From positions 372,001 through 436,000 of the forward strand of contig NZ_JAVDXN010000003.1 of the NCBI RefSeq assembly GCF_031457955.1: a stretch of 64,000 bases of DNA, read 5' to 3'. The position numbers and the translations under genes are program-made. Numbering within the stretch: position 1 is the stretch's first letter; each line of letters opens with the position of its first letter. Of the stretch, positions 8,070 through 17,336 are shown in pieces. A model generated the notes under the pieces. The model searched no databases, had not been told where the DNA came from, and saw nothing but the letters and a program-made list of their open reading frames with translations. The stretch comes from Mixta sp031457955. Its GTDB lineage: Bacteria > Pseudomonadota > Gammaproteobacteria > Enterobacterales > Enterobacteriaceae.

Positions 8070-8642
8070 ATGCTGGTGCTGTGGAACACCCTGATTGTGC
8101 TGGCGACCGTCGCCGCGATGGAAATTATCGCCACGCTGGCGCACAAGTACATTATGCACGGCTGGGGCTGGGGCTGGCATCTCTCGCATCATGAACCGCG
8201 TACCGGCTGGTTTGAAGTCAACGACCTCTACGCCGTGGTCTTTGCGCTGCTGGCGATTGCGCTGATCGCCATCGGCACCTCCGGCGTCTGGCCGTTGCAG
8301 TGGATAGGCGCGGGCATGACGCTGTATGGCGCGCTCTATTTTATGGTACACGATGGCCTGGTGCATCAGCGCTGGCCGTTTCGCTACATTCCCCGTCGCG
8401 GCTACCTGAAACGCCTCTATATGGCGCACCGCCTGCATCATGCGGTACGCGGTAAAGAAGATTGCGTCTCGTTCGGCTTCCTCTATGCACCGCCGGTAGA
8501 AAAATTACAGGCGGTGCTGCGCGAGCGCAACGTGAAAAAACCGCGTGGACAAAAGGCTACGGCTTCGCGTGACCATGCTTCCGCCGCGGACGCTGCCACA
8601 ACGCAACAGAACGCGGCGGCGGATTCTCAACGCGAGAGCTGA
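8070..8642 (+). CDS. crtZ: Beta-carotene hydroxylase CrtZ
   Basis: A 190-residue membrane di-iron hydroxylase that adds hydroxyls at C-3 and C-3' of beta-carotene, giving zeaxanthin. Its His motifs are HKYIMH, HLSHH, HDGLVH and HRLHH. The hydrophobic segments are about residues 5-20 and 50-95. The start at 8070 is chosen over an upstream ATG at 8037 because AAAAGGAG lies just ahead of it and known CrtZ proteins begin close to ML.W. The C-terminal 40 residues are low-complexity and Ala-rich. The 3' end overlaps the convergent crtB by 86 bp. Confidence 0.95.
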   Translation: MLVLWNTLIVLATVAAMEIIATLAHKYIMHGWGWGWHLSHHEPRTGWFEVNDLYAVVFALLAIALIAIGTSGVWPLQWIGAGMTLYGALYFMVHDGLVHQRWPFRYIPRRGYLKRLYMAHRLHHAVRGKEDCVSFGFLYAPPVEKLQAVLRERNVKKPRGQKATASRDHASAADAATTQQNAAADSQRES

Positions 8643-9507
8643 GCGCCAGCGCCGCGCCCTTGATCAGTAAACCGATCTTTTCGGCGCGGCTGGTGCCCTG
8701 GCGCGTATCCCAGGCGCGAGCGCCCGCCGCGCTGACCTTCACGCCAATCTCACGATAAACGCCATGTGCCGAGGCGATCGCCCACGCGGATCGCAGCGGC
8801 AAACCGGTCAGCCCGGCCCGTGCCGATGCGTAATAAGGCTCCGCCTGCGCCACCAGCCGCTGCGCCAGCCGCGCCAGCTGCTCACGGTAAGCGGGATCGA
8901 TAATATCCACGGCGCGCATCCCCTCTTCCGCCAGCCATTCCTGCGGCAGATAACAGCGTCCCGCCTGCGCGTCTTCAACGATATCGCGCGCGATATTGGT
9001 CAGCTGAAAGGCCAGGCCCAAATCACAGGCGCGATCCAGCACCGACTCATCGTGTACGCCCATCACCCGCGCCATCATCAGCCCGACCACGCCCGCCACG
9101 TGATAGCAGTAGCGCAGCGTATCCGCAAAGGTTTCATAGTGCGTATCGCGCACATCCATGGCGAAACCTTCCAGATGATCGAACGCCAGCTGCGGCGGGA
9201 TCTTGTGTCGGGTCGCCACCTCCTGAAAGGCGGCGAAAGCGGGCTCCTGCATCTCTGCACCGGCAAAAGCGCGCTGCGTCTCGGTTTTCAGCATTTCCAG
9301 CCGCTGCTCTGCGCTGCCGGTGCTGGCCGCCGGATGATGAAACCCTAACACCTGCCCATCAATCACGTCATCGCAATAGCGGCACCAGGCGTACAGCATC
9401 AGCGCGCTGCGACGCGTTTGCGCATCGAACAGCTTCGACGCGGTGGCAAAACTCTTCGAGCCTACCGCCATCGTCTCGGTAGCGTGATCCATCAGCGTAC
9501 TGTTCAT
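8557..9507 (-). CDS. crtB: 15-cis-phytoene synthase CrtB
   Basis: A 316-residue squalene/phytoene synthase that condenses two geranylgeranyl diphosphates to phytoene. Asp-rich motifs are visible: CDDVIDG near residue 45 and the DIVED region near residue 170. It is last in the crtE-fni-crtXYIB operon. Its ATG overlaps the crtI stop by one base in TGATG, so it is probably translationally coupled. The tail overlaps crtZ antisense. Confidence 0.96.
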   Translation of the reverse strand: MNSTLMDHATETMAVGSKSFATASKLFDAQTRRSALMLYAWCRYCDDVIDGQVLGFHHPAASTGSAEQRLEMLKTETQRAFAGAEMQEPAFAAFQEVATRHKIPPQLAFDHLEGFAMDVRDTHYETFADTLRYCYHVAGVVGLMMARVMGVHDESVLDRACDLGLAFQLTNIARDIVEDAQAGRCYLPQEWLAEEGMRAVDIIDPAYREQLARLAQRLVAQAEPYYASARAGLTGLPLRSAWAIASAHGVYREIGVKVSAAGARAWDTRQGTSRAEKIGLLIKGAALALSSRVENPPPRSVALWQRPRRKHGHAKP

Positions 9508-10985
9508 CAGCTCAGCGCCTCCAGCATCAGGCCTGCGGTGGCCTTCGCCGAGCCGATCACGCCAGGGATCCCGGCGCCCGGATGAGTACCCGCGCCCACC
9601 AGATAGAGATTGGGGATGCGGCTGTCGCGGTTATGCGGCCGGAACCAGGCGCTTTGGCGCAAAATCGGTTCAATGGAAAACGCCGAGCCCTGATGCGCAC
9701 CCAGCTGGTCGCGGAAATCAAACGGCGTAAACATGCGGTGCGTGACCAGCTGATCGCGCAGGCCCGGCATATAGTGCTGCTCCAGATAGGCAAAAATACG
9801 ATCGCGCAGGCGTGGCCCCTCGACCGCCCAGTCGAGATTCGCGGTGCCTAAATGCGGCACCGGCGCCAACACGTAATAGCTGCCGCAGCCGGGCGGCGCC
9901 AGCGAAGGATCGGTCACGCAGGGCGCGTGCAGATAAAGGGAAAAATCTTCTGACAGCGCGTCGCGGTTAAAAATATCTTCAATCAGCTCTTTATAGCGCG
10001 GCCCAAAACAGACGGTGTGATGCGCCAGCTGACTGTGATGGTGGTTCAGGCCAAAATAGAGCACGAACAGCGAGTTGCTCATCCGCTTGCGCTTCAGCGT
10101 AGTGGCGCGAGATGCGCCCACCGGATGGTGGCCCAGCAGCTTCTCATAGGTATGCACCACGTCGGCATTGGAGGCGACCGCCGAGGCGGCGAAGCGTCGT
10201 CCGTCCGCCAGCTCTACCGCGCTGATGCGCGCGCCTTCCGCTTCCAGTTTTGTTACTTCCGCATTCAGCTCCAGCTGACCGCCTAAATCCTGAAACAACC
10301 GCACCATGCCCTGCACCAGCGCGCCGGTGCCGCCGCGCGCGAACCAGACGCCCCACTCGCGCTCCAGCGCATGAATCAGCGTATAGATGGATGAGGTGGC
10401 GAACGGATTACCGCCCACCAGCAGCGAATGAAAAGAGAACGCCTGACGCAGATGCTCGTTTTCAATAAATTTCGCCACCATGCTGTATACGCTGCGCCAC
10501 GCCTGCAGGCGGGCCAGCTGCGGCCCGGCGCGCAGCATGTCGCGAAACGATAAAAACGGCACGGTGCCCAGCTTCAGGTAGCCCTCTTTAAACACCGCTT
10601 TGGAGTAATCCAGAAAGCGCCGGTAGCCTTCCACATCGCGTGGGTTAAAGCGTCGGATCTGCTCCTCCAGCCGCGCCTGATTGTTGTCGTAATCAAAGCG
10701 ATCGCCCGTTTCCCAGCAGAGGCGATAAAACGGGGTTACCGGCAGCAGATCGACATAGTCCGCCATCTTTTTACCCGCCAGCTCAAACAGCTCTTCTATT
10801 GCGCTGGGATCGGTAATCACCGTCGGCCCGGCGTCAAAGGTAAAGCCCTGATCCTGATAAACATAGGCGCGGCCGCCAGGCTTATCGCGCTGTTCCAGCA
10901 ATAAGGTGGGAACGCCTGCCGCCTGCAGGCGAATCGCTAAAGCCAGGCCGCCAAAACCGGCGCCGATTACAATTGTTTTATTCAT
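9507..10985 (-). CDS. crtI: Phytoene desaturase CrtI
   Basis: A 492-residue FAD enzyme that performs four desaturations, taking phytoene to lycopene. The N-terminal dinucleotide-binding motif is VIGAGFGGLALAIRL, and the C-terminal carotenoid oxidoreductase signature reads NLYLVGAGTHPGAGIPG. The start at 10985 (MNKTIVIGAG) is chosen over an upstream ATG because family members begin there. It overlaps the crtY stop by 8 bp, again suggesting coupling. Confidence 0.96.
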   Translation of the reverse strand: MNKTIVIGAGFGGLALAIRLQAAGVPTLLLEQRDKPGGRAYVYQDQGFTFDAGPTVITDPSAIEELFELAGKKMADYVDLLPVTPFYRLCWETGDRFDYDNNQARLEEQIRRFNPRDVEGYRRFLDYSKAVFKEGYLKLGTVPFLSFRDMLRAGPQLARLQAWRSVYSMVAKFIENEHLRQAFSFHSLLVGGNPFATSSIYTLIHALEREWGVWFARGGTGALVQGMVRLFQDLGGQLELNAEVTKLEAEGARISAVELADGRRFAASAVASNADVVHTYEKLLGHHPVGASRATTLKRKRMSNSLFVLYFGLNHHHSQLAHHTVCFGPRYKELIEDIFNRDALSEDFSLYLHAPCVTDPSLAPPGCGSYYVLAPVPHLGTANLDWAVEGPRLRDRIFAYLEQHYMPGLRDQLVTHRMFTPFDFRDQLGAHQGSAFSIEPILRQSAWFRPHNRDSRIPNLYLVGAGTHPGAGIPGVIGSAKATAGLMLEALS

Positions 10986-12156
10986 CACTGAAAGCTCGCA
11001 GCCGGGGAGTTTGTTTAAGTACGGCCTGCACGGCTTCGCCAACCGGAACCGGTGGCTTACCCGTCAGGATCCGCGCCATGTCGGTCAGCGTGAGTTGACC
11101 GGCGTAAAAGCGGGCGATAAGTCCCTGATTGAGTCCATAGAAGCGCTGCATCACCTGCCAACGGCGATCGGGCCGCCCGGCGAGGAACAGCATGCGGTTA
11201 AGCAGGCGGAAAAAGCGCTGCTTCCGCCACTGGCGCGCCGCGTAATTTTCTGTCAGCCGAAACAGCGCCGCAGCGGTCAGGTCGCGCTGCTGCGCAATCA
11301 AATCCGCCAGCGCCGCCGCCTGCGGCAGGGAATAACCGGTGGTGGCGTGAAACAGACCGGCGCGCAAACCGCTGCACGGCTGGCCCGCTTTCGCCTGCCA
11401 GAAGGCGCGATAGTTTCCTGCCAGCGTAATCGGCAGATTGCCTTGCTCTTCGCGCTGCAACTCCGCCAGCTGCCAGCCCTGCTGCTGGGCGTAATCACGA
11501 ATATGCGCCGCAGCCCGCTCCAGATTTAAGGTGGCGCGATCGATATAGTGCGTATCCTCGATCAGCAGTTCCGTCGCGGAGAGCGGCAGCGTATAGACAA
11601 AACGGTAGCCCGTAGCCTGATCCACCGTGGCATCCATCAGGCGCGGGCGCGTCAGTCCGTGCGGCGCGCTAAGACGCCACTGCTGCCCTAAAAAGGCCTG
11701 AAAGCCTGCGGTCAGATGCGGACTGGGTTGCCAGCCACGCCCGTCGATCACTGCCGCCGCGTAAAGCGTCTGCCCGTCAGCCAGCGTCACCGATTCCGGC
11801 GTCAGGTCGCTAACTGCGGTGTGCGTCCACAGATTTTCGCCCAGCGCCGGTGCGATCGCTGCCGCAAAACGCTCTGAGGTTACGCTGAGATAGTCGCCCT
11901 CCAGCGTGCGGGTCAGCGCCGGAAACAGGACGTCGTAGCCCTGCCAGCGGTGCGCCACCAGCGGTGCCAGCCACTGATGCTGTTCGGGCGTAACATCGCC
12001 CTGATGGAACGACCAGGTATGATTGCCGCCCGGCTGCGCGCCCGCCTCCAGCAGCAGCAAACGCAGATCCGGCCGCAGCTGGCGCAGTCGCCAGGCGATC
12101 AGGCCGTTTGCCAGCCCGCCGCCGACTAAAATCAGATCCCAGCGGCTGTTGCTCAT
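10978..12156 (-). CDS. crtY: Lycopene beta-cyclase CrtY
   Basis: A 392-residue flavoprotein that closes both ends of lycopene to beta-ionone rings. The nucleotide-binding motif LILVGGGLANGLIAWRL is at the N-terminus, as in Pantoea CrtY, and a conserved DATVDQATGYRFVYTLPL segment lies mid-protein. It overlaps crtX by four bases (ATGA) and crtI by 8 bp. Confidence 0.95.
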   Translation of the reverse strand: MSNSRWDLILVGGGLANGLIAWRLRQLRPDLRLLLLEAGAQPGGNHTWSFHQGDVTPEQHQWLAPLVAHRWQGYDVLFPALTRTLEGDYLSVTSERFAAAIAPALGENLWTHTAVSDLTPESVTLADGQTLYAAAVIDGRGWQPSPHLTAGFQAFLGQQWRLSAPHGLTRPRLMDATVDQATGYRFVYTLPLSATELLIEDTHYIDRATLNLERAAAHIRDYAQQQGWQLAELQREEQGNLPITLAGNYRAFWQAKAGQPCSGLRAGLFHATTGYSLPQAAALADLIAQQRDLTAAALFRLTENYAARQWRKQRFFRLLNRMLFLAGRPDRRWQVMQRFYGLNQGLIARFYAGQLTLTDMARILTGKPPVPVGEAVQAVLKQTPRLRAFSDE

Positions 12157-13418
12157 GCCGCCCCCGCCAGAACCGGAGACCCGCCGCTCAGCGCCTGCTC
12201 GGCAATCTCCGCCGCCTGCGCTGCGCCGCCCGCCTGCTGTAGCTGCGGCTGCATGGCGATGAGCCGCTGACGATAGCCGCCATCGCTGAGCAGCGCGCTC
12301 AGGTGATGCGCCAGGGTGCTGCTGCTGGCAAAACGCGACGCCTGGCGGCCAATGCCGCAGTAATCCACGCGCGCCGCCACGCCCGGCTGATCGAAAGCCA
12401 GCGGGATCGCCAGCACCGGCGTGGCGCTGGCAATGGCATCCATCACGGTATTGAGTCCGCCGTGGGTAATCACCGCCTGCGCCTGTCCCAATACCGCAGA
12501 CTGATCGGCAAAATCGGTAACCTGTGCGCCGTACGCCGCAAGCTTCGCGGTTTGACGCTCGTTCAGCCCGCCACAGTGCGCGATCAGTAGCCGCACATTA
12601 AGCTGCTGACAGGCCTGCGCGATTTTCCTGAATAAGCGATAGCGATGTCCCTGTAGCGTCCCTAGCGAGGCAAACACCAGCGGCGCATGCGTTGCAGCGG
12701 CGGCCAGCGACGGCACGGGATGCGCGTCACGCAGCGGCCCCACGGCATGGAAGCAGGCAGGTAGCTGACGCGGAAAATCAAACGCGGGCAGCGTCTGACT
12801 GATCTGCGCCAGCGGCGACAGGCACTCATGCAGTCCGCGTCGCTCACGCACGCCCAGCGCCCGCGCATGACGGGCGATCACCTCGCCCTGTCGGCGCATC
12901 AACCAGTCATAGATTTTGGTGCTGGAGTCATACAGCTTTTTGCTCCGCGCATCGGTCGCGTAGTGAAACGGCATAACCGGCAGCGGAATCGCTTCATCGC
13001 GATTAACCGGCAGCGCGCAGGCCACCGACACGAACGGCAATCCCAGCGCTTCGGCAACCAGGCCGCCCGCCGCTTCCATCTGATCGACAATCAGCCCTTC
13101 CACGCCCAGTTTGGTCAGCGCGGCGGGCAGTTCGCGACATAGCATATCGGTGGTATGCGTCAGGTCGTTGATTAATGGAAAGATGCCCAGCCCGGAAGGC
13201 CGCGCCGTCAGCTGTAGCGTACGCGCCAGGCTCCCCGGCGGATGGCTGCGTTCGCCAACCGCGTAAAAACCGATGCGCGTATCGTTGAGCAGCGTACGCG
13301 CTTCCGCCTGTTGAATAAATGTAATGCGGTGCCCACGCGCCAGTAACTGTTGCGCCAGCGCTTCCAGCGCCCGCACGTGACTGTAAAGCGGCGGCGCAAT
13401 AATGGCATAGTGGCTCAT
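12153..13418 (-). CDS. crtX: Zeaxanthin glucosyltransferase CrtX
   Basis: A 421-residue GT1 glycosyltransferase that moves glucose from UDP-glucose to zeaxanthin, giving the diglucoside. The C-terminal nucleotide-sugar-binding motif includes THGGLNTVMDAI and PLAFDQPGVAARV. It lies between fni and crtY, overlapping each by four bases. Confidence 0.95.
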   Translation of the reverse strand: MSHYAIIAPPLYSHVRALEALAQQLLARGHRITFIQQAEARTLLNDTRIGFYAVGERSHPPGSLARTLQLTARPSGLGIFPLINDLTHTTDMLCRELPAALTKLGVEGLIVDQMEAAGGLVAEALGLPFVSVACALPVNRDEAIPLPVMPFHYATDARSKKLYDSSTKIYDWLMRRQGEVIARHARALGVRERRGLHECLSPLAQISQTLPAFDFPRQLPACFHAVGPLRDAHPVPSLAAAATHAPLVFASLGTLQGHRYRLFRKIAQACQQLNVRLLIAHCGGLNERQTAKLAAYGAQVTDFADQSAVLGQAQAVITHGGLNTVMDAIASATPVLAIPLAFDQPGVAARVDYCGIGRQASRFASSSTLAHHLSALLSDGGYRQRLIAMQPQLQQAGGAAQAAEIAEQALSGGSPVLAGAA

Positions 13419-14443
13419 GGCGTGCGTACCAGCGTTGCCTGGCGCAGTGCGTTTAAGTTCGCGCTGCCGGTACAGAAGCAGGCGACCCGCAGCTGATCGA
13501 TCACCACCTGAAAATGTTCCGCTACTGCCGCGCTGGAGACGGTCGCGCTGCTCAGCACGCCCGCCGCTTGCCCCACCAGCATCGCGCCCAGCCGCAGCGC
13601 TTTCGCCACATCAATGCCGTCACGAATACCGCCCGAGGCGATTAATGGCATCTGCGGCAGCGCCTGATGCAGATCGCTCAGCGCCTGCGCGCCAGGGATG
13701 CCCCAGTCGGCAAAAGCCATCGCCACGGCGCGGGCATGGGCCGTATCGGCGCGTTCGGCTTCTACCGCCGCCCAGCTGGTGCCGCCTGCGCCTGCGACGT
13801 CCAGCATCGCTACGCCCGCCTCACTCAGCTGACGCGCAACCGGCACGGAGATCCCGGCGCCCACCTCTTTGACCACTACCGGCACCGGCAACGCCTTAAC
13901 GGTTTTTTCAATCGCCGTCAGCACGCCGCGCCAGTCGCGATCGCCGCCGCTTTGCAGCGCCTCCTGCAACGGATTCAGATGGATGATCAGCGCATCCGCT
14001 TCGATCATCTCTACCGCGCGCCGCGCATAGTCCCGTCCGTTCGGGCTGGCGATCTGCGCCGCGCCCAGGTTGGCCAGCAACGCGATATCGGGCGCAGCCT
14101 GACGCAGTTCGCGGGTTAATCCCCAGTTATCGGGGCTTTCCAGCGCCACGCGCTGCGAGCCGACGCCCATCGCCAGCCCCAGCATCTGCGCCGCCTGCGC
14201 CAGATGCAGGTTAATGGTTTTAGCACGGCTGGCGCCGCCGGTCATAGAGCTGATCAGCAGCGGCGCATGCAGCTTTTTGCCGAACAGCGCGCTGCTCAGA
14301 TCGATTTCATCAAGGTTGAGTTCCGGCATCGCACAGTGTTCAAAACGCCACTGCTCAAAACCGGTGGTCTGTTTCTTTGCGCTACGGGTTGTCTTCAGGA
14401 CGATATCCAGATGATCGTTTTTGCGTTGAGTTAGATCCGTCAT
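13415..14443 (-). CDS. fni: Type 2 isopentenyl-diphosphate isomerase (FMN)
   Basis: A 342-residue FMN- and NADPH-dependent isomerase that interconverts IPP and DMAPP, supplying crtE. Features are RKNDHLDI at the N-terminus, LLISSMTGG, GVGSQR and a C-terminal ASGGIRDG. A GTG six bases further upstream is possible, but the ATG at 14443 has GGAG upstream and matches family N-termini. It overlaps the crtE stop in TAATG and crtX in ATGA. The placement between crtE and crtX is typical of Pantoea clusters. Confidence 0.95.
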   Translation of the reverse strand: MTDLTQRKNDHLDIVLKTTRSAKKQTTGFEQWRFEHCAMPELNLDEIDLSSALFGKKLHAPLLISSMTGGASRAKTINLHLAQAAQMLGLAMGVGSQRVALESPDNWGLTRELRQAAPDIALLANLGAAQIASPNGRDYARRAVEMIEADALIIHLNPLQEALQSGGDRDWRGVLTAIEKTVKALPVPVVVKEVGAGISVPVARQLSEAGVAMLDVAGAGGTSWAAVEAERADTAHARAVAMAFADWGIPGAQALSDLHQALPQMPLIASGGIRDGIDVAKALRLGAMLVGQAAGVLSSATVSSAAVAEHFQVVIDQLRVACFCTGSANLNALRQATLVRTP

Positions 14444-15360
14444 TAACACTCCGGTAGCGATGAAGTCCTGTTCTGGTTAAATAGCGCCATCTGCTTATCA
14501 AACCAGGCATGCATAAAACGTCGCGTGGAGGCGCCGCGATCGCAGGCGCAGGAGAGATGTTCGTCGGCGCTACGCAGATGATCGTGCAGCCGCTGATGTA
14601 CCGCATCGGCGCCCAGCATCGCCACCAGCGTCGCTTTGCCGCTGTCTTTGTTGATATCTTTACCGGTGCCGCTCAGGCCATCGGCCAGGTCATCCATTAG
14701 CTGGAACGCCTGCCCAAGGTCGCGCGCAAAACAGCGCAGCCGTTGACGCGCCTGCGGCGAGGCATCGGCAACGATCGCCGCCATTTGCAGCGTGGCGTCG
14801 AACAGGCGGCTGGTTTTCAGTTCATTGGTGAGCAGAATGGTTTCCGCGTTGCGCGTTTCGCCGCTCTCATTAAGATCGAGATACTGACCCTGCACCAGCC
14901 CCTGTAGGCCCACGGCGGTAGAGAGTTCCGCTACCGCCTCGGTTTTGCAGGCAGGCGGCAGCGATTGCGCCTCCGCGACCACGCCAAAGGCGCGGCTCAG
15001 CAGCGCGACCGCCGCGAGGATCGCAACGTTTTCGCCATACTGGCGATGGATGGTTGGGCGGCCGCGACGCTGCTCGGCGTTATCCATGCAGGGCATATCA
15101 TCCAGCATCAGCGAAGCGGCATGAACCATCTCTACGGCGCAGGCGAGGTCAAGCAGGCCAGGCTGGGCGATATCACATCCCAGATCGCGCGCCGTCAGCA
15201 CCAGCAGTAATGGACGCACGCGTTTGCCCGATGCCAGCGTCCCTTCACGCATCGCGTTATACACCAGATCCTGCTGCTCGCCCGCGGGCAACAGCTGATC
15301 GAGGCGGCGTTGCAGCGCTTCACGTAGCGTCTGCAGTTCATCTTCATGGTTGGCGTTCAT
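14443..15360 (-). CDS. crtE: Geranylgeranyl diphosphate synthase CrtE
   Basis: A 305-residue trans-isoprenyl diphosphate synthase. The first Asp-rich motif is LMLDDMPCMDN and the second QLMDDLADG; GKRVRPLL near residue 48 is the substrate-binding signature. It starts the carotenoid operon, so the promoter should lie in 15361-15560. Confidence 0.96.
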   Translation of the reverse strand: MNANHEDELQTLREALQRRLDQLLPAGEQQDLVYNAMREGTLASGKRVRPLLLVLTARDLGCDIAQPGLLDLACAVEMVHAASLMLDDMPCMDNAEQRRGRPTIHRQYGENVAILAAVALLSRAFGVVAEAQSLPPACKTEAVAELSTAVGLQGLVQGQYLDLNESGETRNAETILLTNELKTSRLFDATLQMAAIVADASPQARQRLRCFARDLGQAFQLMDDLADGLSGTGKDINKDSGKATLVAMLGADAVHQRLHDHLRSADEHLSCACDRGASTRRFMHAWFDKQMALFNQNRTSSLPEC

Positions 15361-15591
15361 CGTTGCTGTCTCTGGTTCCTCATCATAACTATGTCAACAG
15401 AAGATGCGGAATACGCATGGTGACGGCAGCCAGGAGCCGCAGCGACCTGTATGACGGTGGACGACAGGCAAAAATGATGACGGTGATATGCGCATTTCTG
15501 CCTCGCTGTGTTTGCAAAGCGTAGCGCAATATCCAGAAATTTCCTTTTACGCAGCAGTGGCGTTACAACGCTTTACATCCGCTTAACAGCT

Positions 15592-16143
15592 TTATGCCAG
15601 CAGCTGTTGCAGCAACGCGATGACCTGCTGCACTTCGCTGGCGGTGAGCGCGCCATCTTTGGCAAAGCGCACCTTGCCCTGCTTATCCAATACCACCACC
15701 GCCGAATCGCCTGCGGTGAGCTGCCAGGCGCGTCGCACCGCGCCCTGCTCATCCACCACGAACTGCGCCGAGGGCGTTTCCTGCTTGCTGCTTTCCAGGC
15801 TGCGCCGCACGAACATCGCGCTGCCGGGGATGGCGTCATCTGTATTAACGATAGTCGTTATCTGGAACTTTTCGGCGGGGAAATGGGCGCTTTCAATGGC
15901 GTTGATGACCGCGGCGTTGCGCTCTTTGGCGGAGAGGCGGCCCGCCATATGCAGCACCACGCCCACTTTGCCGCTGAGCCGGGCGCTGTTCCAGTTCTGC
16001 CAGGCGGGTTCGCCCTGTTGCAGCACCAGCTCACCGCGATCCGCCACGCCAACCGGCGCAACGCGCTGCCCGTCAATAAAGTTATGGGCCGCAGCAAAAA
16101 ATGGCAGAGCGCTAAGGAACAACACGGGAAGGCGCAGCGTCAT
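15592..16143 (-). CDS. ytfJ: YtfJ-family periplasmic protein
   Basis: A 183-residue protein with a signal peptide ending at FFAAAH. It closely resembles E. coli YtfJ: GQRVAPVGVADRGELV, TTIVNTDDAIPGSAMFVR and AVVVLDKQGKVRFAKDGAL. The fold is thioredoxin-like, but the CxxC motif is absent. AGGAG lies just upstream of the ATG. The function is not established in the family. Confidence 0.92.
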   Translation of the reverse strand: MTLRLPVLFLSALPFFAAAHNFIDGQRVAPVGVADRGELVLQQGEPAWQNWNSARLSGKVGVVLHMAGRLSAKERNAAVINAIESAHFPAEKFQITTIVNTDDAIPGSAMFVRRSLESSKQETPSAQFVVDEQGAVRRAWQLTAGDSAVVVLDKQGKVRFAKDGALTASEVQQVIALLQQLLA

Positions 16144-16322
16144 GAAAATCTCCTGAGTTAAAGGGAAGCCTCATGACTATAAGCAACGATGTCGCGTTTC
16201 GCCTGATGAGTCGCTAAATAGTGATTTGCGTATTATTGAGATGACATAGTTTATTATGGGATGCTGTTACAGGTTGAGTTAACGCTTACTGTCCCGCTAC
16301 CGCAGCATAATCAGGATAAACC

Positions 16323-17336
16323 ATGCGCTTTTATCAGGCTGACCCTACGCTGGAGAATTACTGGCGTGGCGTGATCCTTTTTGGCAACAACGTTGCTTCT
16401 TATAAGTTCGCTCTCGCTCATGCACTTTATGATCTGCACCCGCAGAGCAAAGAACTGATCACCATGGAGGCGCTGGCCGCCCCGTTTGCCCGCCATCTGT
16501 GCGCGCATTTACAGGAAGCGCCGAAACAAATTACTTCCCGCGGCAGCCAGTTTCTTGACGCCTGCACGCAGTTTAATCAGGGAGAGATCGACGAGGCACA
16601 GCTGATTGAGATCACCGTGAAGCGCGGCTTTGCCAACGTGATCGATGCCTTTCACCACGTGAACCGTGCCGAGATTGAGAAGCGTTTTTTTATTGATGAG
16701 CGTAAAACGGCCAAAGGCATCCGGCTGACCGATGATTTTTATCGCCTGACCGAGAGCGAGCAGTTTACTAATTTAATTCATGAAACCGATGCGCGCTGGC
16801 GGCTGGTGGAACAGGCCTGGGCAATGGGCGTTTCACGTAATCTGGTGGCGGTAGAGTATGACAGCGAGCAGCAGATACTGTTTAGCCGCCCGCGCGACCG
16901 CCGCGTCAACATCACCAGCTGCCGCAACAGCCTGAACGGTTATCAGAAGGGGCGCTGTTTCTATTGCTATCGTACGATCAGCCTGACGCCTGGCGATGAG
17001 AACCTGGCGGATGTGGATCACTTTCTGCCGTGGAGCCTGCAGGATAAGGTAGGTAATATTAACGGCGTCTGGAACCTGGTGCTGGCCTGCCAGACCTGCA
17101 ACCGCGGCGAGAACGGCAAGTTTGCGCGCATCCCTTCCCTGCGGCTGCTGGAGCGCCTGCATCATCGCAATGAGTATTTTATTAATAGCCGCCTGCCGCT
17201 GCATGAGACGCTGGTGCAACAGACCGGCAGCCAGCCTGAACAGCGACACGCTTTTTTACAGCGTGCCTGGCAGAGCGCCCTGAATATATTAATGCATCAA
17301 TGGGAGCCGGGCGCGCAGGGAGATGCGATATTTTGA
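16323..17336 (+). CDS. HNH endonuclease domain protein
   Basis: A 337-residue protein. The C-terminal half holds an HNH nuclease: CFYC zinc pair, DVDHFLPW with the catalytic His, NLVLACQTCN with the second Cys pair, and a Lys-rich GENGKFA end. The N-terminal 200 residues are not recognised. The stop overlaps the start of the following methyltransferase in TTGA, so the two are probably one operon. HNH proteins act on DNA or RNA; this pairing could be a defence or repair module, but no DNA-methylase motif is present next door. Confidence 0.8.
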   Translation: MRFYQADPTLENYWRGVILFGNNVASYKFALAHALYDLHPQSKELITMEALAAPFARHLCAHLQEAPKQITSRGSQFLDACTQFNQGEIDEAQLIEITVKRGFANVIDAFHHVNRAEIEKRFFIDERKTAKGIRLTDDFYRLTESEQFTNLIHETDARWRLVEQAWAMGVSRNLVAVEYDSEQQILFSRPRDRRVNITSCRNSLNGYQKGRCFYCYRTISLTPGDENLADVDHFLPWSLQDKVGNINGVWNLVLACQTCNRGENGKFARIPSLRLLERLHHRNEYFINSRLPLHETLVQQTGSQPEQRHAFLQRAWQSALNILMHQWEPGAQGDAIF

